A DNA stretch of 64,000 bases. Source: Amycolatopsis dendrobii. Lineage in GTDB: Bacteria; Actinomycetota; Actinomycetes; Mycobacteriales; Pseudonocardiaceae. The translations under genes were made by a program, and so were the position numbers. The notes beneath the pieces were generated by a model. It was not told the DNA's origin. It saw only the letters and a program-made list of their open reading frames with translations, and searched no databases. The stretch covers positions 1 to 64,000 of the forward strand of contig NZ_JACGZW010000018.1 in NCBI RefSeq assembly GCF_014145675.1, written 5' to 3'. Shown piece by piece: positions 45,176 to 52,520 of this stretch; position 1 is the first letter of the stretch, and each line of letters begins with the position of its first letter.

Positions 45176-45874
45176 ATGACAACCGGGGGAAGAGAGCCCG
45201 AGGAGATCGGCGCCGCGCTCGGAGTGAAGCTCCTTGGCGACACGTTCTCTTGCGTGGCAGCGAAAACGGCGTGGCTGCGCGAAAGCGTGGTGCACCGCCA
45301 TTTCGGGCCGATGGGCACGCCCGAGACCACCGGCGAACTGTCCGCGGCAGTCACCGATTTCTCCTTGCACCGCGACGAAATCCACGAATTGCTCGCGACG
45401 TTCATCGCCACCTTCGACGGGCCGTTCGGCCTCGACGAGACCGGATTCGAAACGCTCGTGTGGGAGCAGCTGCAGGGGTTGCACGACCGGGACGCCGACC
45501 GCTTCGCCTGGTCGGACTTCGCCGATCCGGACCCGGCGTCCGACCGCTTCGCCTTCAGCATCGCCGGACAGGCCTTCTTCGTGGTCGGGCTGCACGCGAA
45601 TTCCTCGCGCATCACCCGCCAGTTCAGCCATCCCGCCCTCGTCTTCAACTCGCACGTGCAGTTCGAGCGGCTGCGCGAGCGCGGGATCTACGGACGCATC
45701 CGGAACGAGGTGCGGACGCGGGAAATGGCGCTCCAGGGATCGATCAACCCCAATCTCTCGGACTTCGGCGAGCGGTCCGAAGCCGGGCAGTACTCCGGCC
45801 GCGCGGTCCCGGCGGACTGGACCTGCCCCTTCCGGCCGCGCACCGGCGGCCCCGAACGAAAGGACGCGCGATGA
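45176..45874 (+). CDS. YqcI/YcgG (GntA-like) heme-dependent N-hydroxylase
   Basis: 232 aa. The conserved family layout is visible: FSCVAAKTAW, VVHRHFGPMGTPETT, then FETLVWEQLQGLHDRDA, FSIAGQAFFVVGLHANSSR, VFNSHVQFERLRERGIY and a final W-x-C-P-F. This family (PF08892) includes GntA, the heme enzyme that hydroxylates a guanidine nitrogen in guanitoxin biosynthesis. The His in VVGLHANSSR and nearby residues are candidates for heme ligation. The neighbouring amidinotransferase makes a guanidine or amine nitrogen a sensible substrate. The ATG follows GGGGAG. The stop overlaps the SDR start (ATGA). Confidence 0.8.
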   Translation: MTTGGREPEEIGAALGVKLLGDTFSCVAAKTAWLRESVVHRHFGPMGTPETTGELSAAVTDFSLHRDEIHELLATFIATFDGPFGLDETGFETLVWEQLQGLHDRDADRFAWSDFADPDPASDRFAFSIAGQAFFVVGLHANSSRITRQFSHPALVFNSHVQFERLRERGIYGRIRNEVRTREMALQGSINPNLSDFGERSEAGQYSGRAVPADWTCPFRPRTGGPERKDAR

Positions 45875-46632
45875 CCGACGGCTGGATCGTGATCACGGGA
45901 GCCTCGGCGGGCATCGGCCGCGCCGTCGCCGAACGGTTCCTGAAAAAGGGCCGCCGGGTGGCGCTGCTCGCCCGCCGGGCCGGCCGTTTCGCCGACCTGG
46001 CAACCGATTTCGGCTCCGACCGGGTGCGCGCGCTGGCCGTCGACGTGCGGGACCGGCCCGCGGTCGAACAGGCCTTCGCCGCTTTGGACGGGATCGACGT
46101 GCTGGTCAACAACGCCGGGCTGTCCCTCGGCCTCGGGCCGCTCGACGACGGGGATCCCGACGCCTGGCAGACGATGCTCGACACGAACATCGCGGGCCTG
46201 CTCGCCTGCACGCGCGCCGCGCTGCCCGGCATGCGCGAAGCCGGGGCGGGACACATCGTCAACATCGGGTCGCTGGCCGCCGAGTACGCGTTCTACGGCG
46301 GCAACGTCTACGCGGCTTCCAAGGCCTTCGTCCACCACCTGTCGGCGAACCTCCGGGCGGACGTCCAGGGTTCGGGCATCCGGGTGACCTGCGTGGCGCC
46401 GGGGATGGTGCGCTCGGAATTCGCCCTCGTGCGCTTCGGCGGCGACCAGGCCAAAGCGGACGCCCTGTACGAGGGCATCAGCCCGCTGACTCCCGACGAC
46501 GTCGCGGACACCGTCCTCTGGGCGTGCGAGACGCCGGCGCACGTGAACGTGAACTACGTCGAACTGATGTCGGTCGATCAGCCCTTCGGGCTGGCCCTCA
46601 GCCGCGCCACCCAAGAGAGGAACTCGCAATGA
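45871..46632 (+). CDS. Short-chain dehydrogenase (YdfG/serine dehydrogenase type)
   Basis: 253 aa. The NADP-binding motif TGASAGIG is near residues 10-17, NNAG follows strand 4, the catalytic Ser is in NIGSLAAEY, and YAASKAF carries the Tyr and Lys. VNYVELMSVDQPF near the end is typical of the YdfG group that oxidises 3-hydroxy acids such as serine and allo-threonine. It could oxidise a beta-hydroxy amino acid or reduce a ketone of the cluster's building block. Coupled to its neighbours by ATGA overlaps on both sides. Confidence 0.88.
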   Translation: MTDGWIVITGASAGIGRAVAERFLKKGRRVALLARRAGRFADLATDFGSDRVRALAVDVRDRPAVEQAFAALDGIDVLVNNAGLSLGLGPLDDGDPDAWQTMLDTNIAGLLACTRAALPGMREAGAGHIVNIGSLAAEYAFYGGNVYAASKAFVHHLSANLRADVQGSGIRVTCVAPGMVRSEFALVRFGGDQAKADALYEGISPLTPDDVADTVLWACETPAHVNVNYVELMSVDQPFGLALSRATQERNSQ

Positions 46633-47663
46633 GCGCAGTCCGTTCGTTCAACGACTTCGACAAGCTCGAGGAGATCGTCGTCGGCAGCGCCGAGGGATTC
46701 AGCTTCCCGCCGGTCGACAACTCCCTGAAGCACTTCTTCGAACCGCCGCTCGGCGCCGAATCCGAAGCGGTCTCCCCCGCCACCCTGGCCAGGGTCGTCG
46801 AGGAAACCGAAGAGGACTTGCAGGCGCTGGTCAGCACCCTGGAAGACCTCGGAGTGCGGGTGCGCCGGCCGGAACGGGCCGACCACAGCAGGCCGATCGG
46901 CGTCCTGGAGTGGAAGAGCACCGCCAACCACGCCTTGATGCCGCGGGACTGCCTGCTGGTCGTCGGCGAGACTGTGATCGAGGCGCCGATGGCCATGCGC
47001 GCCCGGTACGCCGAGACCTTCCCCTACCGCAAGCTGCTGCGCGAGTACTTCGAAACCGGTGCGGGCTGGCTCGCGGCGCCAAGGCCGCAGCTGCTCGACG
47101 AGACCTACCAGTACGACGAGTCGGGCACCCCGGTGCTCGGCGAGCTCGAGCCGCTGTTCGACGCGGCCAACATCATCCGGTGCGGCAGCGACCTGTTCTT
47201 CAACGTGAGCAACACCGGCAACCGCCTCGGCGCGGCCTGGCTGGCCCGGGCGCTGGGACCGGACTACCGCGTGCACGAGATCGCGATCAGCTCCGACCAC
47301 GTCGGCACGACCCTGCACGTGCTCAAGCCCGGCGTGCTGCTGGCGAACGCCGGGCGGCTGGACGAGGACCGCGTTCCGGAGCCGTTCCGCGGCTGGAAGA
47401 CCCTGTGGTTCGACGATCCGCAGGACGACGGTTTCGGCTTCGGATGGCCGCGCGCCTCCACCTGGATCGGCATGAACATCCTGTCCGTCGACCAGGACAC
47501 GGTCATCGTGCCGCAGGCGCAGAAGGGGCTCGCGAAACTGCTGGAGTCCGCGGGCTTCACCGCGATCCCGGTGCCGTACCGCCACGGCCGCACCTTCGGC
47601 GGCGGATTCCACTGCTGCAGCGCCGACGTGCGCCGTGCGGGCGAACTCACGTCCTACCTCTGA
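46629..47663 (+). CDS. Arginine:amine amidinotransferase (AGAT/CyrA type)
   Basis: 344 aa, full length for the family. Transfers the amidino group of arginine to an amine through a Cys-amidino intermediate. Catalytic residues are visible in order: Asp in LFDAANIIRCGSDLFFNVSNTGN, His in SSDHVGTTLHVLKPG, and Cys in the C-terminal GGGFHCCS (near residue 330). The acceptor amine (glycine, lysine, a diamino acid or other) is not readable. This gives the cluster a guanidino building block, and the N-hydroxylase two genes upstream is a natural partner. Coupled to the SDR by ATGA. Confidence 0.92.
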   Translation: MSAVRSFNDFDKLEEIVVGSAEGFSFPPVDNSLKHFFEPPLGAESEAVSPATLARVVEETEEDLQALVSTLEDLGVRVRRPERADHSRPIGVLEWKSTANHALMPRDCLLVVGETVIEAPMAMRARYAETFPYRKLLREYFETGAGWLAAPRPQLLDETYQYDESGTPVLGELEPLFDAANIIRCGSDLFFNVSNTGNRLGAAWLARALGPDYRVHEIAISSDHVGTTLHVLKPGVLLANAGRLDEDRVPEPFRGWKTLWFDDPQDDGFGFGWPRASTWIGMNILSVDQDTVIVPQAQKGLAKLLESAGFTAIPVPYRHGRTFGGGFHCCSADVRRAGELTSYL

Positions 47664-47672
47664 GGGGACACC

Positions 47673-48473
47673 GTGTCAGACGAAAGGAAACGAGCGCGGT
47701 TCGAGGTCATCGTGAGCCAGGGCGGGGACGAGATCATCGACGCCACGTTCCGCGAGGCCGAGCGCGACGACGCCTTCGCGATGTACGAGCTGTCGAAGCC
47801 GTTCGTGGCGACGGGCGGCCTGATCGCGCGCGATCTGGAGCTGTTCGACACCGACGCCGGGGAGTTCTACGTCGTCGAGGTCGACCGGAAAGTGGTGGCG
47901 TGCGCCGGGATCCGCCGCTTCGCCGACCTGGCCGAGATCTTCAACGTCGTGGTCGACGGCCGCTGGCAGAGCCTCGGCATCGGCGGGTTCCTGCTGGCCA
48001 GCATGCTGATCGTGCTGGAATCGGAAGGGTTTCCCACCGCGGTCGTGTTCACCAAGACGACCAAGAGCTGGTTCGCCCGGCACGGATTCGCGCAGACGGA
48101 CCCCGCGCCGCTGCCCGCCGAGCGGCTGGCGATGCTGGATCCCGAGCGGAAGTCGATTCCCATGGTGCGGCCGACCGTGCGGGCCTCGGACAGCATCGAC
48201 GCGCTGCCGCTCATCACCGAGCTGCGGGTGCGGTTCGAGCTCTCCGGCCTGGAGGCGGTGTGGGACGACGGATGCGATTCGCTGCTGGCCTTCGCCGAGA
48301 AGAACGACATCGACACCGCTTCGCTGTGCCGGGGCGGCGTGTGCGGCACCTGCAGCAGCGTGCTGAAGCGCGGCACCGTGAGCTATCACGTGCGGCCGGA
48401 GGTGGACCCCGGCGAGGGCAGCGTCCTGCTGTGCATCTCGCGGCCCGCCGCGAACCTGGTGCTGGACCTGTGA
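47673..48473 (+). CDS. GNAT acetyltransferase fused to a plant-type [2Fe-2S] ferredoxin
   Basis: 266 aa. Residues about 15-160 are a GNAT fold: GEFYVVEVDRKVVACAGIRRF, LAEIFNVVVDGRWQSLGIGGFLL (the acetyl-CoA loop, Q/R-x-x-G-x-G-like) and TTKSWFARHGF, closest in style to ArgA/NAGS-type enzymes. Residues about 185-266 are a ferredoxin domain with cysteines 219, 224, 227 and 254 (C-x4-C-x2-C-x26-C). YcbX-type MOSC proteins carry just such a domain at their own C terminus. The next gene is a MOSC protein without one, so this protein probably passes electrons to it. The GTG start lies 9 bases after the amidinotransferase stop. Confidence 0.88.
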   Translation: MSDERKRARFEVIVSQGGDEIIDATFREAERDDAFAMYELSKPFVATGGLIARDLELFDTDAGEFYVVEVDRKVVACAGIRRFADLAEIFNVVVDGRWQSLGIGGFLLASMLIVLESEGFPTAVVFTKTTKSWFARHGFAQTDPAPLPAERLAMLDPERKSIPMVRPTVRASDSIDALPLITELRVRFELSGLEAVWDDGCDSLLAFAEKNDIDTASLCRGGVCGTCSSVLKRGTVSYHVRPEVDPGEGSVLLCISRPAANLVLDL

Positions 48474-49282
48474 ACGCGCCGGCGGTAGCGGAATTGTGGC
48501 GCTACCCGGTGAAGTCGATGGGCGGGGAGCAGGTCGCCGAGCTGGTGCTCGACCGCGTGGTGGTCGGCGATCGCGCGTTCGCCGTCGTCGCCGTCGCCAC
48601 CGGCCGGGTGCTGACGGCCAAGCGCGTCCCGCAACTGCTCGACGCCACGGCGCGCTGGCTCGGCGGGGAGGCGGAGATCGCGGTGCCGGGCGGGCCGGTC
48701 GTGCGCACCGACGAGCCGGACGCGGAGGCCGTCCTCGGCCGGTGGCTGGGCCAGCCGGTGCGGCTGGAACGCCCGGTCGGGCGCGCGGTCGCGGTCGAGG
48801 AGTACCAGGGCGATCCGGACGGGTCGGCCGAGCTGGCCACCTTCGACCTGCCCGCCTGGGGCTTCGTCGACGATTCCCCGGTGCACCTGCTGAGCCGGGA
48901 CTCGCTGCGGACGGCGAAGGGCTGGCACCCCGGCGGAGACTGGGACCTGCGCCGGTTCCGGCCGAACATCGTGCTCGCGCCGGGCCCTGCCGCTGATCCT
49001 GTCCCTTCCGCGAGCCCTGCCGCCCGGTCCGGAGAGGGCGAGGTGGGCGACGAGCTGCGGATCGGCCAGGCCGTCCTCGAAGTGACCAGCCTCTGCCAGC
49101 GGTGCGTCATGGTCTCGCAGCCGCAGCGCGGCCTCCCCAAGGACCGGGAGGTGCTGCGCTCGATCATCCGCGAGACCGGAGCCATGTTCGGGACGTACGC
49201 CGCGGTGCTCCGCCCCGGCTCCGTGCGCTGCGGCGACCCGGTGACCGTGCCGGTCGCGGTGCAGGCCGACGGCGCGGGCTGA
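48470..49282 (+). CDS. MOSC-domain molybdenum-cofactor enzyme (mARC/YcbX-like)
   Basis: 270 aa. The N-terminal MOSC_N beta-barrel begins LWRYPVKSMGGEQV (residues 8-21), and the MOSC domain (about 125-260) has VHLLSRDSL, RRFRPNIVLA and SLCQRCVMVS, with a candidate molybdenum-binding Cys at 209 or 212. Relatives reduce N-hydroxylated compounds (amidoximes, hydroxylamines, N-hydroxyguanidines) using a ferredoxin or cytochrome b5 partner. A Pro/Ala/Ser linker near residues 170-185 interrupts the domain. The GTG start overlaps the ferredoxin-fusion stop (GTGA). It could reduce an N-oxidised intermediate, reshape an N-N or N-O bond, or protect the host. Confidence 0.88.
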   Translation: MNAPAVAELWRYPVKSMGGEQVAELVLDRVVVGDRAFAVVAVATGRVLTAKRVPQLLDATARWLGGEAEIAVPGGPVVRTDEPDAEAVLGRWLGQPVRLERPVGRAVAVEEYQGDPDGSAELATFDLPAWGFVDDSPVHLLSRDSLRTAKGWHPGGDWDLRRFRPNIVLAPGPAADPVPSASPAARSGEGEVGDELRIGQAVLEVTSLCQRCVMVSQPQRGLPKDREVLRSIIRETGAMFGTYAAVLRPGSVRCGDPVTVPVAVQADGAG

Positions 49283-49702
49283 CCGGGGATCCGGCCCGCC
49301 GCGCCTCCCGTCGCGTGGCGCGGGACGGCGTGGGCTGCCGCGGAGAGGGGCGGGACGATCCGGTTCGCCGCCGTTGCAGCACGGCTGGCGCGACGGGAAG
49401 CCTGCCGTCGCGCAGCGCGGATTTCCGGTGCCCTGGCCGGACTCGCGGGGCGCTCGGCCCTTGAGCCGCCCACGCACGGGCCAGCAGCCTGGCTGGCGCC
49501 TGGGCTGGGGGCATCCTCGCCGTGTCGCGGATGCCCCGGCCCAGGCGTCGTCCTCGCGTGAACCTTCCGCGCGCGCGTCGAATTCGCTTTCGCAAAGGAC
49601 CTCGCCCGGCCGTCCGGCGTTGGGTTCGGCCAGGCACCCGCGTTGCCGCGTCGACCACGGGCCGCTTGCCGTCGCATTTCCGCACCGCCGCCGATACGAG
49701 AA
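49283..49702. other. Right border of the cluster, no gene seen
   Basis: About 420 GC-rich bases between the MOSC stop and the tRNA-Val terminator. No translation looks authentic and no clear attachment-site repeat was found, although a tRNA gene sits at the border. Confidence 0.45.
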
Positions 49703-49734
49703 ACGGCCTGCCGCGAAGTTCGCTGGCAGGCCGT
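49703..49734 (-). terminator. Terminator of tRNA-Val(CAC)
   Basis: Perfect 10-bp stem ACGGCCTGCC/GGCAGGCCGT with a 12-base loop, 13 bases past the tRNA 3' end on the minus strand, followed by TTTC. Confidence 0.65.
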
Positions 49735-49746
49735 CGCAGGGTGCTG

Positions 49747-49818
49747 TGGGCGATACTGGGATCGAACCAGTGACCTCTTCGGTGTGAACGAAGCGCTCTC
49801 CCGCTGAGCTAATCGCCC
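49747..49818 (-). tRNA. tRNA-Val (anticodon CAC)
   Basis: 72 nt. Acceptor stem GGGCGAT/ATCGCCC, TAGCTCAGCGGGA D-arm, anticodon stem CTTCG/CGAAG with loop TTCACAC (CAC at 49784-49786), T-arm GGTTCGATCC and discriminator A. CCA is not encoded. It lies at the right edge of the peptide cluster. Confidence 0.96.
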
Positions 49819-50209
49819 GCTCGCGGTGCGTGCTCAGCCTACCCCACGACTTTCGGGGGCCTGCAAACGGGTGGTTTGATCCGACTACAGCGCGTCTGCC
49901 AGCGAATACCGTCCGAACAACCCCGAGCTAACCAAGGCCTTGCACCGGCGGGGGCGCGTGCGGCCGTCCGCGACATCCGTGCGACGGTGCTATCGCACAG
50001 CGGCCGAACCGCGCAAGATGTACTGGTGGCTCCCCACCGGGCGCCCGCTGAAGGCTGCGCGGCACGGACGGCGACGGACCGGACGGACCTCGGGGCAGAC
50101 GGTCTCGAACGGGTGATCTCGAGCGCACTCGCGACGGATCCGGGCTCCTGGTGCGTCTCACCGTTGTCCTCGGTCGTCCGGGCCGGGAAGGGAGACGAAG
50201 GGTAGGACG
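49819..50209. promoter_or_regulatory. Upstream region of ssgB
   Basis: About 390 bases without a supported gene between divergent tRNA-Val and ssgB. It should contain both promoters; no unambiguous boxes were recognised. Confidence 0.35.
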
Positions 50210-50635
50210 ATGCGCAACGATCACGTGACGCTCCGCTCGACGGCGGTCTTCGACCTGCTGGCGCCGCGGACCCCGGCGGTTCCGGTGAAGGTGGAGCTGC
50301 GCTACGACACCCGCGACCCCTATGCCGTCGTCGCCGCTTTCCGCACCGGCCGGGCGGGCTGGGTCGAATGGGTCTACGCGCGCGACCTGCTCGCCGACGG
50401 CCTCCTCGCCGACGCGGGCGACGGGGACGTCCGCATCCGGCCCTCGGTGGAGGACCCGGAGTCGGTCCTGATCGAGCTGAACTCGCCGTCCGGGCACGCC
50501 ATGTTCGAGGCGTCCGCGCAGGAGCTGGCCGATTTCCTGGACCGCACGTACGACGTCGTGCTGCCGGGCAACGAGCACCTGTGGGTCGACGTCGACGACG
50601 CGCTCACCCACCTGATCCCGAACGATCTGGCCTGA
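50210..50635 (+). CDS. SsgA-like sporulation/cell division regulator, probably SsgB
   Basis: 141 aa SALP protein. The family pattern runs through the whole length: VPVKVELRYDTRDPYAVVAAFRTG, VEWVYARDLLADGL, GDGDVRIRP and LIELNSPSGHAMFEA. SsgA/SsgB proteins recruit FtsZ to division sites in actinomycetes. SsgB is the member found in nearly all morphologically complex genera, which favours that assignment. An AGGACG-type ribosome site precedes the ATG. A short hairpin follows the stop. Confidence 0.88.
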   Translation: MRNDHVTLRSTAVFDLLAPRTPAVPVKVELRYDTRDPYAVVAAFRTGRAGWVEWVYARDLLADGLLADAGDGDVRIRPSVEDPESVLIELNSPSGHAMFEASAQELADFLDRTYDVVLPGNEHLWVDVDDALTHLIPNDLA

Positions 50636-50640
50636 TCACC

Positions 50641-50656
50641 GGCCCGGGAACGGGCC
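50641..50656 (+). terminator. Short hairpin after ssgB
   Basis: GGCCCG/CGGGCC with a GGAA tetraloop, 5 bases after the stop. Confidence 0.5.
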
Positions 50657-50773
50657 AACAACCCCCCGGTGCCGCGACGGTTGCCGGGGTCGGATATGGT
50701 TTCTTCACACCACGGCGACGGGGTGCGAGCCGGAATCACGAGATTCCCGGCACCGCCTCGAAGCCACGGTAGT

Positions 50774-50846
50774 GCGGACGTAGCGCAGCTGGTAGCGCAT
50801 CACCTTGCCAAGGTGAGGGTCGCGGGTTCGAATCCCGTCGTCCGCT
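50774..50846 (+). tRNA. tRNA-Gly (anticodon GCC)
   Basis: 73 nt. Acceptor GCGGACG/CGTCCGC, anticodon stem TCACC/GGTGA with loop TTGCCAA, T-arm GGGTTCGAATCCC and discriminator T. First of three tandem tRNA genes. Confidence 0.96.
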
Positions 50847-50867
50847 CGGAGGGCTCAAGCCCCATGC

Positions 50868-50938
50868 GGTGGAGTGGCCGAGAGGCGAGGCAACGGCCTG
50901 CAAAGCCGTGTACACGGGTTCGAATCCCGTCTCCACCT
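50868..50938 (+). tRNA. tRNA-Cys (anticodon GCA)
   Basis: 71 nt. Acceptor GGTGGAG/CTCCACC, anticodon stem ACGGC/GCCGT with loop CTGCAAA, T-arm GGGTTCGAATCCC and discriminator T as expected for Cys. Confidence 0.96.
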
Positions 50939-50939
50939 C

Positions 50940-51011
50940 GCGCGATTAGCTCAGCGGGAGAGCGCTTCCCTGACACGGAAGAGGTCACTGGTTCAATCCC
51001 AGTATCGCGCA
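50940..51011 (+). tRNA. tRNA-Val (anticodon GAC)
   Basis: 72 nt, starting one base after tRNA-Cys ends. Acceptor GCGCGAT/ATCGCGC, anticodon stem CTTCC/GGAAG with loop CTGACAC, discriminator A. The next three bases are CCA, so the tail may be encoded. Confidence 0.96.
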
Positions 51012-51019
51012 CCACCTTC

Positions 51020-51055
51020 GCCCTGCTTCTCCTCGGAGAAGCAGGGCTTTTTTTT
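51020..51055 (+). terminator. Classical Rho-independent terminator of the tRNA operon
   Basis: Stem GCCCTGCTTCTCC/GGAGAAGCAGGGC followed by eight T residues (51048-51055). It is the only terminator in the window with a full U tract. Confidence 0.95.
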
Positions 51056-51067
51056 CGTATCCCCCGC

Positions 51068-52189
51068 TCACGACGGGAACAGGATCGAACCCAGCGGCCG
51101 CCGCTCGTCGAACCCGGGAAGGACCAGGAAGGTCCCGCTCGCGGTGGTGGTCGTGAACGGCAGCAGCGCGTCCGCGGCTTCCATGCTCGCCAGTGTGGCG
51201 GTGAACGTGTGCAGATCGTTCTGGAAGCTCACGAAGAGCAGGCCGGGCGCCGGCGCGTCCATGCTGTAGCTGCGGCGCAGCATGAGCCCCGCGCCCACGA
51301 CGTTCGCGTGCGCCCGGCGGACATGGGCGCCCGCGGGGACGAGGTAGCGGCCGTCCGGAGTCTTCGCGCCCAGCTCCGGCCCGTCGGCGATGCTCCCGCC
51401 CGACAGCGGAACCCCGGTGTCCCTCCGTCGGCCGAACACGGCCTCCTGCTCCGCCACCGGCAACGCCGCGAACCGCGCCACGTCGAGCACCATCCGCCGG
51501 ACGACCGCGATCGTGCCGCCCGCCACCGGGGCCGGGCCGGCCAGCCACAGATCCCGCTGCTGCTCGGCCGGCGTGCGCGGACCGACGATCCCGTCGACAA
51601 ACCCCAGGACGTTCCGCGGCGCAGTCTGCCCGTCCGAGACCGGGATGTGCGGTCCGCGCGCGCCGGATTGCCGCCAGCGCTCGCGCACGCCCGGCGTCGC
51701 CAGGAGCGCGGCCGCGGCGATCGGCGGGACCAGCGGGTCGCCGGCGCAGAGCTGAAGCAGCAGATCCCCGCCGCGGTCTGCCGGAGCGATCGCTTCGCGG
51801 GCCGCCGGAGGGAGGTCCTTCGCCCCGGGCAGGTGCGGATCGACGGCCTGAACCAGCCTCGGCCCGACGCCGACCGTCACGGTCAAGTCGCCCGCGGGCA
51901 AGCCCAGCAGGCGCTCGTCCTTTCCCGCGGTCACCGCCAGAACGCGACGCCCCAATTCGGCGAGAAGCGGTCCCGGCGCAACGGAAACATCAGCTGTGAC
52001 GACCAACAGATGCGATTGCGGTTGCTGCGGCGCAACAATCCCGGCTTGATGCGCACCAGTGTGCGGAATCGGGCCGGGCCGGTTTCCGGCGTCGGGCACA
52101 GGCGCCGCATGGCAACCGGCGGCGAGTCCGGCGGTCACGGCCGCCCCGAGAAAAGCGCGCCGGGAAGGGCGGCGCTCAGCGGAATTCAC
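51068..52189 (-). CDS. Dyp-type peroxidase, Tat-exported
   Basis: 373 aa. A twin-arginine signal (RRPSRRAFLGAAV) is followed by a lipobox-like AAGC, so it may be a lipoprotein. The DyP hallmark G-x-x-D-G is in NVLGFVDGIVGP. The proximal heme His is expected in the C-terminal half (HANVVGAGLMLRR or FQNDLHTF) and the distal Arg near the MLRRSYS segment. Uses H2O2 to oxidise dyes, phenolics or heme. It may form an EfeB-like iron-release protein, but no efeU or efeO genes are adjacent. Confidence 0.85.
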   Translation of the reverse strand: MNSAERRPSRRAFLGAAVTAGLAAGCHAAPVPDAGNRPGPIPHTGAHQAGIVAPQQPQSHLLVVTADVSVAPGPLLAELGRRVLAVTAGKDERLLGLPAGDLTVTVGVGPRLVQAVDPHLPGAKDLPPAAREAIAPADRGGDLLLQLCAGDPLVPPIAAAALLATPGVRERWRQSGARGPHIPVSDGQTAPRNVLGFVDGIVGPRTPAEQQRDLWLAGPAPVAGGTIAVVRRMVLDVARFAALPVAEQEAVFGRRRDTGVPLSGGSIADGPELGAKTPDGRYLVPAGAHVRRAHANVVGAGLMLRRSYSMDAPAPGLLFVSFQNDLHTFTATLASMEAADALLPFTTTTASGTFLVLPGFDERRPLGSILFPS

Positions 52190-52520
52190 GACGGGCAGCG
52201 TGACAGATTCCCGTGCCGCAGGCGAATTCGGCGCGGCGAAACGGGTGGTCGACCGACAGCCCGGCCAGGTCGGGCACCCGAGCGCCTACTCCATCCCAAT
52301 TGCCTCGCCCACGCACCCGACGAGACACCCCCGGCAAGCCCGGCCTGGCGGCCAGCCACGCGACCGCCCATCCCATCGCCAACCCTCTCCCCCGCACGCC
52401 CAGCAGAAAACTCCCGCCGAGTTCGCATCCAGCACCCAGCCCCGCCCAACCAAGCGCACGACCGCGAACCCCACGGACAATCACCCCAACGGAATCCGGC
52501 GCTCATGCCAGACTGGGCGC
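52190..52520. promoter_or_regulatory. Divergent promoter region, peroxidase / beta-helix lipoprotein
   Basis: 331 bases between divergent starts. Long pyrimidine-rich and Pro/Thr-coding-looking frames, but no supported gene and no clear operator. Confidence 0.35.

Noticed and set aside
49374..49787. Frame ending in a GIEPVTSSV-like tail
   Set aside because: That tail is the translation of tRNA-Val in a wrong frame, a well-known false annotation.
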